A stretch of 64,000 nt of DNA from JAVVHH01 sp964657565. Lineage in GTDB: Bacteria > Pseudomonadota > Alphaproteobacteria > Acetobacterales > Acetobacteraceae. Position numbers and translations under genes: made by a program. Position 1 is the stretch's first letter. Each line of letters starts with the position of its first letter. Shown here piece by piece: positions 25,408-32,926 of the stretch. The notes under the pieces were generated by a model that was given only the letters and a program-made list of their open reading frames with translations, was not told the DNA's origin and ran no database searches. The stretch lies in the NCBI GenBank assembly GCA_964657565.1, contig CAZZVQ010000002.1, forward strand, positions 1-64,000, given 5' to 3'.

Positions 25408-26276
25408 CGCGTCCGCGCCTCGGCCGCCGCCTCATGCTGGCCTACGTCGTGCTGTTCGTCGTCTATATGCTGATGCCGCTGGCGGTGATGGCCGGGGCGG
25501 CGGTCAACGATTCGCGCTTCCCGTCCATCTATCCCTGGGTCGGGCTGACCGGCCGCTGGTTCGTCGAGCTGGTCCATGACAGCCAGATGTGGCTCGCGCT
25601 GCTGCACACCGTCGAGGTCGCGCTGGCCGTCGTCGCGGTGTCGGTGCCGATCGGGACCGCCGGGGCACTGCTGATCAACAGCCTGCAGTCGCGCGCACGC
25701 TCGGTGCTGTATGGCGTGATGGTCGCCCCGATCCTGACGCCCGGCGCCGTCATCGGCATCTCGACCATCCTGTTCTGGAACCGGCTCGGCGCCCCCGCGG
25801 GCCTGCACCTCTCGGTGCTCGGCCAGGCCTCGTTCATCTCCGCCTACGCGATGCTGCTGGTGCTCGCACGCCTGCAGAGCCTCGACCCGGCGCTCGAGGA
25901 AGCCGCCCTCGACCTCGGCGCCTCGCATCTCCAGGTGATGCGCCGCATCGTCATGCCGCATCTGTATCCGGCATTCGGCGCCGCCGCGGTGATCGCGTTC
26001 TTCCAATCGGTGGAGAACTTCAACGTCACCTTGTTCACCGCCGGGAACGCCTCGACCCTGACCGTCTACGTCTTCTCGCAGGTGCGCGCCGGGATCACGC
26101 CCAAGATCAACGCGCTAGCGCTGACGATGATGCTGATCACCATCGTGGGCGCGCTGGTCTACGAGGTGCGCCGCCGCCGGCTCGAGCGGCGCGCATGGGC
26201 CGATCAGCAAGAAATGGTCGAGGAAGAGCAGCTCGAGACGATGGTCCTGCCCATGCCGCAAACGGCCGCCGGCTGA
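25404..26276 (+). CDS. PotC-type ABC transporter permease
   Basis: 290 residues from GTG 25404. Six helices, EAA loop ALEEAALDLGASHLQVMRRIVMP and the PotC-like FFQSVENFNVTLFTAG in helix 5. An acidic C-terminal tail (QQEMVEEEQLETMV) is added after the last helix. The stop TGA shares one base with the ATG of the Rieske gene, so importer and enzyme are made from one message. Confidence 0.9.
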   Translation: MTRPRLGRRLMLAYVVLFVVYMLMPLAVMAGAAVNDSRFPSIYPWVGLTGRWFVELVHDSQMWLALLHTVEVALAVVAVSVPIGTAGALLINSLQSRARSVLYGVMVAPILTPGAVIGISTILFWNRLGAPAGLHLSVLGQASFISAYAMLLVLARLQSLDPALEEAALDLGASHLQVMRRIVMPHLYPAFGAAAVIAFFQSVENFNVTLFTAGNASTLTVYVFSQVRAGITPKINALALTMMLITIVGALVYEVRRRRLERRAWADQQEMVEEEQLETMVLPMPQTAAG

Positions 26277-27328
26277 TGGCGAGCTTCGAATGGACGCTGC
26301 CGGCCCGCGACTACTGCGACCCGGCCCTGTTCGAGCGCGAGCGGCAGGAGATCTTCGCCCGCAACTGGATGCTGTTCACCTGGTCGGCGCGGCTGGCCTC
26401 ACCCGGCGACTACGTGTCGGGGACGCTGGCCGGGTTCCCGGTCTTCGCCATCCGCGACGATGACGGCCGCGTCCGCGCCTTCCACAACGTGTGCCGGCAC
26501 CGGGGCGCGCAGCTCCTGACGAAGGCGCAGGGGCAGTGCGGCAGGCTCGTCGTCTGCCCCTACCATAGTTGGAGCTACCGCCTCGACGGCCGGCTGCAGA
26601 AAGCGGCCGATTTCGGCGGCGATTTGCGGTTCGACCCCGAGGCGTGGGGCCTCTATGCGCTGGAGGCCGAGGAATGGCGGGGCCTCGTCTTCCTGCGCCT
26701 GCGATCCGGCGGCCCGTCGCTGCTCGACTGGCTCGGCCCGATCCACGACATGGCGGCCAGCTACCCGTTGGAGCAGCAGCATTACTTCACGTCGAAGGAC
26801 CGTGACTGCGCGGTGGATTGGAAGACCTACGGCGAGAACTACCTCGAATGCTACCACTGCCGGGTCATGCATCCCGGCCTGTGCGCCTCGATGGACATCG
26901 ACGCCTATCGCATCGACACCTATGCCAGCGACAAGCTGTTCCATCTGCATTCGCCCAAGCGCGAGGGCGGCCTGACGCGCGGGCTGTATTTCTACCGCTT
27001 CCCGTTCCTGATGCTGAACCTCTACGATTGGGGCAGCTCGATCGCCACCATCGAGCCGATCGGCGCCGGCCGGATCCGGCACATCAACTGGTATTTCTTC
27101 ACCGACGTGTCCGCCGAGAAGGCCGACGAGAACGCGCGCAACGCCGCCTGGTCGGCGCAGATCGTGACGGAGGACCTCGACATCATCACCGGCGTGCAAC
27201 GCAACCTCGAGGCCGGCATCTACACGCGCGGCCCGCTGTCGCCGAAGCATGAGGGGGCGGTCAAGGCGTTCCAGGACATGGTGCGCGACGGGCTCTCACC
27301 CAGCGAACCGCGTCTGGCCGCCGAGTGA
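26276..27328 (+). CDS. Rieske non-heme iron oxygenase alpha subunit (CntA/GbcA-like)
   Basis: 350 residues. Rieske [2Fe-2S] ligands C73-x-H75 in NVCRHRG and C94-x-x-H97 in CPYHSWSY. Mononuclear iron site in ENYLECYHCRVMH with H194 and H199. The bridging residue between the two centres is Glu191, not the usual Asp. This Glu is known from carnitine monooxygenase CntA and related quaternary-amine oxygenases, so a carnitine- or betaine-like substrate is likely. No ferredoxin-reductase (CntB/GbcB) gene is nearby, so electrons must come from an enzyme elsewhere. Co-operonic with the importer and an FAD enzyme. Confidence 0.87.
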   Translation: MASFEWTLPARDYCDPALFERERQEIFARNWMLFTWSARLASPGDYVSGTLAGFPVFAIRDDDGRVRAFHNVCRHRGAQLLTKAQGQCGRLVVCPYHSWSYRLDGRLQKAADFGGDLRFDPEAWGLYALEAEEWRGLVFLRLRSGGPSLLDWLGPIHDMAASYPLEQQHYFTSKDRDCAVDWKTYGENYLECYHCRVMHPGLCASMDIDAYRIDTYASDKLFHLHSPKREGGLTRGLYFYRFPFLMLNLYDWGSSIATIEPIGAGRIRHINWYFFTDVSAEKADENARNAAWSAQIVTEDLDIITGVQRNLEAGIYTRGPLSPKHEGAVKAFQDMVRDGLSPSEPRLAAE

Positions 27329-28929
27329 CACGCTACGACGCGATCATCATCGGCGCCGGCCATAACGGGCTGGTCTGCGCCAACACCCTCGCCCGCGCCG
27401 GGCTGAGGGTGCTGGTGCTGGAGCGCCGCGAGGTGGTGGGCGGCGCCGCGGTCACGGAGGAGATCACGCCGGGCTTCCGCTCCTCGACCTTCTCCTACCT
27501 CATGAGCCTGCTCCACCCGCGCATCATCGGCGAGTTAGACCTCAAGCGGCACGGGCTGACGGTGCTGCCCTGCAGCGACATGGTCTCGCCGGTAGATCGC
27601 GACGACTACATCCTGTTCTCGGACAACACCGCCAAGACGCAGGCGAGCTTCGCCAAGTTCTCGGCGCACGACGCGAAGATCTACCCCGAATTCGACCGCT
27701 ACCTGAACGAAGCGGCGCAGATCGTCCGCAAGCTCCTGTTCGAGACGCCGGTCGACCCGACGCGCGGCGACTGGCGCTCGTTCAGGGACGCCGCCTCTCT
27801 CCTGTGGCGGTACCGCAAGGTTGGCCGCAAGATGTACCGCATCGCCGACATGCTCTCGATGAGCGCCTACGACTTCCTGCGCGAGTGGTTCGAGGACGAC
27901 CGGGTCATGGCCGTGCTCGCCTATTACGCCTCGATCGGCACCTTCGCCGGCCCGAAGACGCCGGGCTCGGCCTACGTGATCATGCACCACATCATGGGCG
28001 AGCATGAGGGCGCCGGCGGCTGGGGCTTCATCCAGGGCGGCATGGGCGCGATCACCGCCGCGCTAGCCGCGTCGGCGCGCGAGAAGGGCGTCGACATCGT
28101 CACCGGCGCATCGATCAAGGAGGTCCGGATCAGCGGCGGCGTCGCCACCGCGGTCATCACCGAGAAGGGCGACACCTACGAGGCCCGGGTCATCATCTCC
28201 AACGCCAACGCCAAGATCCTGTACTTGGATCTGGTCGGCGAACAGCATCTGCCGGCCGAAGTCGTCCGGGAGGTCCGCGGCTACCGCACCTTCTCGACCG
28301 CCTTCAAGATGAACATCGCCTGCGAGCGCCCGCCGCAATACCGCATCCTCGACCGGGTGCGCCGCGAGGGCGGCCTCGGCAACTTCGCCTATCCGACCTA
28401 CATGCACATCGCTCCCGACATCGACTATCTGGAGCGGGCCTACGACGACGCGAAGTACGGCTGGTATTCCAAGCGGCCATTCTTGACGCCGGTGGTGCCG
28501 ACCATCGTCGATCCGACGCTCGCGCCCGCAGGCAAGCACGTCGTCAACCTGTTCGGCGGCCATGCGCCCTACACGTTGAAGGGCGGCGATTGGGCGACCG
28601 AGCGGGACAATTTCCGCGACACGGTGTTCGACACGATCGAGGAGTACGCGCCGGGGTTCCGCGACGACGTGATCGCGACCCAACTCCTCGTCGCCCCCGA
28701 CATCGAGCGGATCGTCAACATGCCGCAAGGCCACATCTTCCACGGCGAGCTGTCGCCCGACCAATTGTTCTTCCAGCGCCCGGTCTCGGGCTTCGCCGAC
28801 TACCGCACGCCGATCCGCGGCCTGTATATCTGCGGCGCCTCGATGCACCCAGGCGGCGGCGTCTCGGGCATCCCCGGCTACAACGCGGGGCGGGAAATCC
28901 TCAAGGACATCAAGCGCAAGGTGGCTTAG
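27325..28929 (+). CDS. FAD-dependent oxidoreductase (phytoene-desaturase/PYROXD2-like)
   Basis: 534 residues from GTG 27325 (GTGA overlap). N-terminal dinucleotide fold IIIGAGHNGLVCANTLARAG with E in VLVLERR, then GGAAVTEEITPGF. C-terminal FAD-closing motif LYICGASMHPGGGVSGIPGYNAG, as in carotenoid desaturases and the PYROXD2 group. Members of this group outside carotenoid genes have poorly known roles, mostly amine or alcohol oxidation. Being the last gene of the amine importer/Rieske unit, it may oxidise the Rieske product or the side chain (inference). Confidence 0.8.
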   Translation: MTRYDAIIIGAGHNGLVCANTLARAGLRVLVLERREVVGGAAVTEEITPGFRSSTFSYLMSLLHPRIIGELDLKRHGLTVLPCSDMVSPVDRDDYILFSDNTAKTQASFAKFSAHDAKIYPEFDRYLNEAAQIVRKLLFETPVDPTRGDWRSFRDAASLLWRYRKVGRKMYRIADMLSMSAYDFLREWFEDDRVMAVLAYYASIGTFAGPKTPGSAYVIMHHIMGEHEGAGGWGFIQGGMGAITAALAASAREKGVDIVTGASIKEVRISGGVATAVITEKGDTYEARVIISNANAKILYLDLVGEQHLPAEVVREVRGYRTFSTAFKMNIACERPPQYRILDRVRREGGLGNFAYPTYMHIAPDIDYLERAYDDAKYGWYSKRPFLTPVVPTIVDPTLAPAGKHVVNLFGGHAPYTLKGGDWATERDNFRDTVFDTIEEYAPGFRDDVIATQLLVAPDIERIVNMPQGHIFHGELSPDQLFFQRPVSGFADYRTPIRGLYICGASMHPGGGVSGIPGYNAGREILKDIKRKVA

Positions 28930-29535
28930 AGCTGTCTCGGATCTGGCGGAAAGGCAGCCTTCGACCTCGTGGCGGCCGATTAGCAGGTGCAACGTGAAGC
29001 CCAAGAGCAACCCCCTCCCTTACAGAACCCTCTCCCGCTGGCGGGAGAGGGCAGGGTGAGGGTGGGCTCCGCACACAGACTAGATGGAACGAGTGTCTGC
29101 CCCCTCTCCCCTCGGGAGAGGGCCGGGGTGAGGGCCTGCCGCTGGCGCCAGCTATCGACCTCACCAAAGACGTTAAACGTCGAAGGCTAGATACCCGAAA
29201 GCAGTCATTCGCCAGACACCTGTTCGGCCGCTACGCGCCGCATCGTCGGCCATTCGGCCTCCGCACTTTGCCTCCAAAGAAGGCAATTTCCAGCATGCAT
29301 TGCGACGGGAGCGGGTAGACCTTGACTGCACGTGCCAACTTTTGTGGACACCGCAGAGAATTAAGTTCGTTTTGTTTTTGCGTGCACGGACTTCCACATC
29401 CTCGTTAGGAAACGAATTTAGTTATTAATTCGGCTTTTCTGGGAGGCACAGCCATGGTGTCGAAGGTAACAGATTGCCGGAAGAGACTGCACATGACACT
29501 TTCGGCTTTATTCGCAGTAAAACTGGGAGAACGAG
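28930..29535. other. Long intergenic region with repeats at the left edge of an AT-richer island
   Basis: 606 bases without a convincing gene. It holds two GC-rich hairpins (29028-29122) and the palindrome GACGTT-A-AACGTC (29169-29181). From about 29280 the DNA is visibly richer in A and T, with runs such as GTTTTGTTTTTG. Short frames on both strands have no family features. The promoter of the RNase-toxin pair should lie in the last 150 bases, but no confident -35/-10 was identified. Confidence 0.6.
29028..29134. repeat. Tandem pair of REP-like palindromic repeats
   Basis: Copy 1: CCCTCTCCCGC (29028-29038) and GCGGGAGAGGG (29041-29051) form an 11-bp stem, followed by CAGGGTGAGGG. Copy 2: CCCTCTCCC (29102-29110) and GGGAGAGGG (29114-29122), followed by CCGGGGTGAGGG. 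The shared hairpin plus (G)GGGTGAGGG tail marks them as two members of one repeat family typical of GC-rich alphaproteobacterial intergenic DNA. Confidence 0.8.
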
Positions 29536-29802
29536 TTGGGCCGTCCGCCCGCGCACGAGCCAGTTGCGGCACCACGCAACCTTCCGGGGTTTGCGCAAGC
29601 TCGAAGAGTAAAGCCGAAGACGGCCTTTGCAGGAGGCCTGCGCCCCCGATGGCGCAATCCGAACGGTCAAATTCTCGAATGGGATGCTCGCCACGGGCGG
29701 GTAGAACTTTACGATACCAGGGGAGCACACCTTGGTGAGTTCGACGCGGACACTGGAGAGCAATTGAGCCCATCCAATCCCGCACGTAAGGTGACGCCAT
29801 GA
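29536..29802 (+). CDS. Stand-alone colicin-E3-type ribonuclease domain (predicted rRNA-cutting toxin)
   Basis: 88 residues from TTG 29536, which has GGGAGA about 7 bases before it. Residues 36-88 align with the cytotoxic domain of colicin E3, which cuts 16S rRNA in the decoding site: GQILEWDARHGRVELYD against the E3 segment KIYEWDSQHGELEGY. The known E3 catalytic set Asp510, His513, Glu517 and Arg545 is present as D50, H53, E57 and R84, while E515 is replaced by Arg. There is no receptor-binding or translocation domain and no signal peptide, so it should act inside its own cell. Overlaps the next gene by ATGA, as in toxin-antitoxin pairs. Confidence 0.8.
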   Translation: MGRPPAHEPVAAPRNLPGFAQARRVKPKTAFAGGLRPRWRNPNGQILEWDARHGRVELYDTRGAHLGEFDADTGEQLSPSNPARKVTP

Positions 29803-30470
29803 ACGTCGTTTTGAAAGTCCAGCCGCCACCAGATGCCGCTGAGATTGCGCATAGCGTGATAGCTTATGACCGCGCGACCGAAGAGTTGGATCTAGAACTA
29901 CCTATCCCTTTGTTCCTTGATACATTGGCGTTGAAGATTGCCAGTGTGCCTCCTGAGGACAAGTATGGCGCTGTCTCTTACCCGATGAACGCTCGGGCTG
30001 TTGGTACATTCCGGTTTTTACTCGGGCTCGATGTAAATATGTCGAAGCGGGAGTACTTTCTCGAGCCAACGATAGGTCACGCAACCAGCTTTGGGCGACA
30101 AAAACTTACCGCCGTAGAACTGCTGACACAGGGAACTCCCCGCCCTCGCTATGCTCGGACTGATAAACCTCGCATCTCCGAGCGGGAACTGGTCGTACCG
30201 ACCCTGCGCTTGCTTGATGACAGCCACAGCGGGTGGATGTCTACGAGCGACCTAATCGCGGGGATGACGAAGTTGTTCTTGCCCTCAGGACAAGACGCTG
30301 AAATTCTCGAGGGGCGAAGCGATACCTATTTCTCGCAAAAAGTTCGCAACATGATTTCACACCGGGGTCAGCCCTCAAGTTTTATTGGTAAGGGATTAGC
30401 TTACTACAAAGAGCGTGGCTTACAGATTTCCGACGAGGGCCGCTCTGTAGTCAGGGCGTTGCTGGCCTAG
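29799..30470 (+). CDS. Partner of the E3-type RNase: unknown N-domain plus winged-helix-like C-domain (candidate antitoxin/immunity)
   Basis: 223 residues, ATG overlapping the toxin stop, with AAGGTG before it. The N-terminal 100 residues (MNVVLKVQPPPDAAEIAHSV, LDLELPIPLFLDTLALKIAS) match no immunity protein I know and do not resemble the small acidic E3 immunity protein. Residues about 130-223 (ELVVPTLRLLDDSHSGWMSTSDLIAG... VRNMISHRG...YYKERGLQISDEGRSVVRALL) resemble the Mrr-N type winged helix: three helices then a strand-helix ending I-S-D/E-x-G-R. A DNA-binding antitoxin that also represses its own operon is the simplest reading; this is inference. Confidence 0.65.
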   Translation: MNVVLKVQPPPDAAEIAHSVIAYDRATEELDLELPIPLFLDTLALKIASVPPEDKYGAVSYPMNARAVGTFRFLLGLDVNMSKREYFLEPTIGHATSFGRQKLTAVELLTQGTPRPRYARTDKPRISERELVVPTLRLLDDSHSGWMSTSDLIAGMTKLFLPSGQDAEILEGRSDTYFSQKVRNMISHRGQPSSFIGKGLAYYKERGLQISDEGRSVVRALLA

Positions 30471-30483
30471 TCAGCAAGCGAAA

Positions 30484-31125
30484 CTAGTCGGCAGCGGCCG
30501 TAAGATCTAGGAATGGCGTGGCAAGATCTCGGTATCTCGCCTTGTAGCCCGGCTGAAACCACTTCAACTCAGTTGAGTCACTGTGGGCTTTATCCCAAAC
30601 GAACCACGCGTATGCCGTGGTTCCACTGCCAGCCATTTTGGCGCCCTTCGGGTAGAAAGTGATTCGCTCACTGAAGACCCACACACGTGCTGGCGGGTGT
30701 TTGTGGAATATCGTCCGCGTTCGGTTTGCGCCTTCTAAAAACGCGAGACGGAGGAGCAGGGCAAACTTGGCCTCAGCCAATTTGACGCACTGAGCCACAA
30801 ATCCTTCGGCGCTATGGAATGGTGGATTTGTAATAATATTCGCCGCACACCGATCACTGGAAAGAAAATCATGGTTAGGTTCGCCGAACCCGCGATCATA
30901 CAAGTCAGAGCTGAAGACCCGCGCCCCGGTTTGGCTAAGCACTTCTGACATGGAGCCGTCCCCGCAGGCACATTCCCAAATGTCGCCCTCGAACCGCTCA
31001 TTTTCTATAAGGGCATGCGTTGCCCAGGGTGGGGTGGGATAGAAGTCCAAGCCGTCTAGATCAGCCGAACGCTTGGTGGTCGGCTTAAATCCGCCGTTAA
31101 GGTTGTAAGAGGCGTCAGTCGGCAT
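30484..31125 (-). CDS. Orphan DNA methyltransferase-like protein (N6-adenine type, phage-like)
   Basis: 213 residues. LDFYPTPPWATHALIE near the N-terminus, SAM-binding motif I in IWECACGDGSMSEVL, motif II acidic strand FSSDLYD, and catalytic motif IV NPPF in IITNPPFHSAEGF. This DFYPTPxxxT plus NPPF layout is seen in phage and plasmid adenine methyltransferases. No restriction enzyme partner is adjacent. It is convergent with the E3-RNase partner gene (13 bases apart) and shares the AT-richer base composition, so it belongs to the same acquired segment. Target site unknown. Confidence 0.72.
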   Translation of the reverse strand: MPTDASYNLNGGFKPTTKRSADLDGLDFYPTPPWATHALIENERFEGDIWECACGDGSMSEVLSQTGARVFSSDLYDRGFGEPNHDFLSSDRCAANIITNPPFHSAEGFVAQCVKLAEAKFALLLRLAFLEGANRTRTIFHKHPPARVWVFSERITFYPKGAKMAGSGTTAYAWFVWDKAHSDSTELKWFQPGYKARYRDLATPFLDLTAAAD

Positions 31126-31414
31126 GGGGGTTTCCTGGTTAGCTAGGTGAGAACGACTGGCTACTCCCTCTTTGAGCAGAGGAAGTCGCGTCGGCTCAAG
31201 GTCGGCGTCGCGGGCCCGCGAAGCTTGACATCAACGAGTAAAATTCTTTGCAGTGGTCGTAACCGGCCCGAAGATGGATGTCCGGTTCGGCTTAATGCAA
31301 ACTCGGAAGCCGACATTCCGCTTCCCACCATTCGCGACATTCCGAGATCAATCAGAGCCAGGCTCTGAGCTCAGGCAGCCTTCCGGTTCGGCACGCGAAG
31401 TGGGAGGGTTGGGC
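31126..31414. other. Right edge of the AT-richer island, no gene seen
   Basis: 289 bases between the methyltransferase start (-) and the sulfatase start (+). Contains repeated words around CGACATTCCG (two close copies at about 31312-31345) and GC content rises to the window norm toward the sulfatase. No convincing frame, integrase or attachment site found. Confidence 0.5.
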
Positions 31415-32926
31415 ATGCGCCAGCCCAACATCCTCATCCTCATGGCCGACCAACTCGCGGCCTCGGCGCTCCCCGCCTACGGCAACACGGTGGCGCGCAC
31501 GCCGCACATCGACCGGCTCGCCGAGACCGGCGTCGTGTTCGCCAACGCCTATTGCAACAGCCCGCTCTGCGGGCCGTCCCGCGCCGTGTTCATGTCGGGC
31601 CAGTTGCCGTCGGTGACCGGCGCCTATGACAACGCCGCCGAGTTCGCCTCCGACGTGCCCACCTTCGCGCACTACCTGCGCCGGGCCGGCTATCGGACAG
31701 TGCTGGCCGGCAAGATGCATTTCTGCGGCAGCGACCAGCTGCACGGTTTCGAGGAGCGGCTGACCACCGACATCTACCCGGCCGATTTCGGCTGGACGCC
31801 CGATTGGGACGATTTCGCGACAAGGCCCTCTTGGTACCACAGCATGGACTCCGTCACCCAAGCCGGCCCCTGCGTGCGCACCAACCAGCTCGATTTCGAC
31901 GAGGAGACCGCCTTCGCCGCCCGTCAGAAGCTGTTCGACATCGCCCGCGGCAGCGATCCGCGCCCGTTCTGCCTGGTCGTCTCGCTCACCCACCCGCACG
32001 ACCCCTTCGCCGTGCCGGAACCGTATTGGTCGCGCTACGATCCCGCCGGGATCGACATGCCCAAGGTGGCGCAACAAGACACGCTGCCGGACCCGCACAG
32101 CGCCCGGCTGCGCCATGTCTGCGCCGCCGAGGCGCAGCCGGTCACGGAACAGCATGTGCGCGCGGCGCGGCGGGCCTATTACGGCGCGGTCTCCTATGTG
32201 GACGACCACATTGGCGCGCTGCTGCAAACGCTCGCCGACCTCCGCCTTGCCGACGACACGATCGTCATCCTGCTGTCCGACCATGGCGAGATGCTGGGCG
32301 AGCGCGGCCTCTGGTACAAGATGAGTTTCTTCGAGGGGGCTTGCCGCATTCCGCTCGTCGTGCACGCCCCCGCCCATTTCGGCGCCGGCCGGGTCGAGCA
32401 TTGCGTGTCGCTGGCCGACCTGCTGCCGACCTTGGCGGAGATCGCCGGCGATGGCCAAGCGCCGCCCTATGCGACCCGGCTCGACGGGCGCAGCCTGTTG
32501 CCCCACCTCCAGCGCACCGGCGGGCACGACGAGGCGATCGGCGAATACCTGGCCGAGGGTGTCGTCTCGCCCATGGTGATGCTGCGCCGGGGGTGCTGGA
32601 AATACATCCACTGCCCCGGCGACCCCGACCAACTCTATCGGCTGGACGCCGATCCGCTCGAACTGGACAACCTCGCCCGCCATCCCTCCACCCAGCTTGC
32701 CGGTCTGCAGGAGGAGGTCGACCGCCGCTGGGATCTGCCCGCCTTGCGCAGGAAGATCATCGACAGCCAACGCCGCCGCCATCTCGTCGGGGCGGCCTTG
32801 CGCCTCGGCGCGCCGCGCCCGTGGGACTTCCAGCCCATCCGCGACGCCAGTCGGCAGTACATGCGCAACCACATGGACCTCGACGATTTGGAAGCGATGT
32901 CACGGTTCCCCAAGGTCACGCCGTGA
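31415..32926 (+). CDS. betC: Choline-sulfatase
   Basis: 503 residues. Hydrolyses choline-O-sulfate to choline and sulfate. Type I sulfatase signature: C52 in NSPLCGPSR, the Cys converted to formylglycine, preceded by metal-binding MADQL. Choline-sulfatase features: SGQLPSVTGAYDNAAEF and HPHDPF, plus LLSDHGEMLGERGLWYKM and a C-terminal extension with PRPWDFQP. ATG 31415 has GGGAGG 7 bases before it. The stop overlaps the ATG of the choline dehydrogenase gene, so sulfate removal and oxidation are coupled. No betI, betB or choline transporter is adjacent. Confidence 0.88.
   Translation: MRQPNILILMADQLAASALPAYGNTVARTPHIDRLAETGVVFANAYCNSPLCGPSRAVFMSGQLPSVTGAYDNAAEFASDVPTFAHYLRRAGYRTVLAGKMHFCGSDQLHGFEERLTTDIYPADFGWTPDWDDFATRPSWYHSMDSVTQAGPCVRTNQLDFDEETAFAARQKLFDIARGSDPRPFCLVVSLTHPHDPFAVPEPYWSRYDPAGIDMPKVAQQDTLPDPHSARLRHVCAAEAQPVTEQHVRAARRAYYGAVSYVDDHIGALLQTLADLRLADDTIVILLSDHGEMLGERGLWYKMSFFEGACRIPLVVHAPAHFGAGRVEHCVSLADLLPTLAEIAGDGQAPPYATRLDGRSLLPHLQRTGGHDEAIGEYLAEGVVSPMVMLRRGCWKYIHCPGDPDQLYRLDADPLELDNLARHPSTQLAGLQEEVDRRWDLPALRRKIIDSQRRRHLVGAALRLGAPRPWDFQPIRDASRQYMRNHMDLDDLEAMSRFPKVTP

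Noticed and set aside
29028..29134. A CRISPR array
   Set aside because: Only two units, each self-complementary and of differing sequence, with no regular spacers or cas genes; they are REP-like hairpins.
29173..29397. A 74-codon minus-strand frame at the island edge
   Set aside because: Basic, low-complexity content without a ribosome site; it lies across the palindrome region and looks non-coding.
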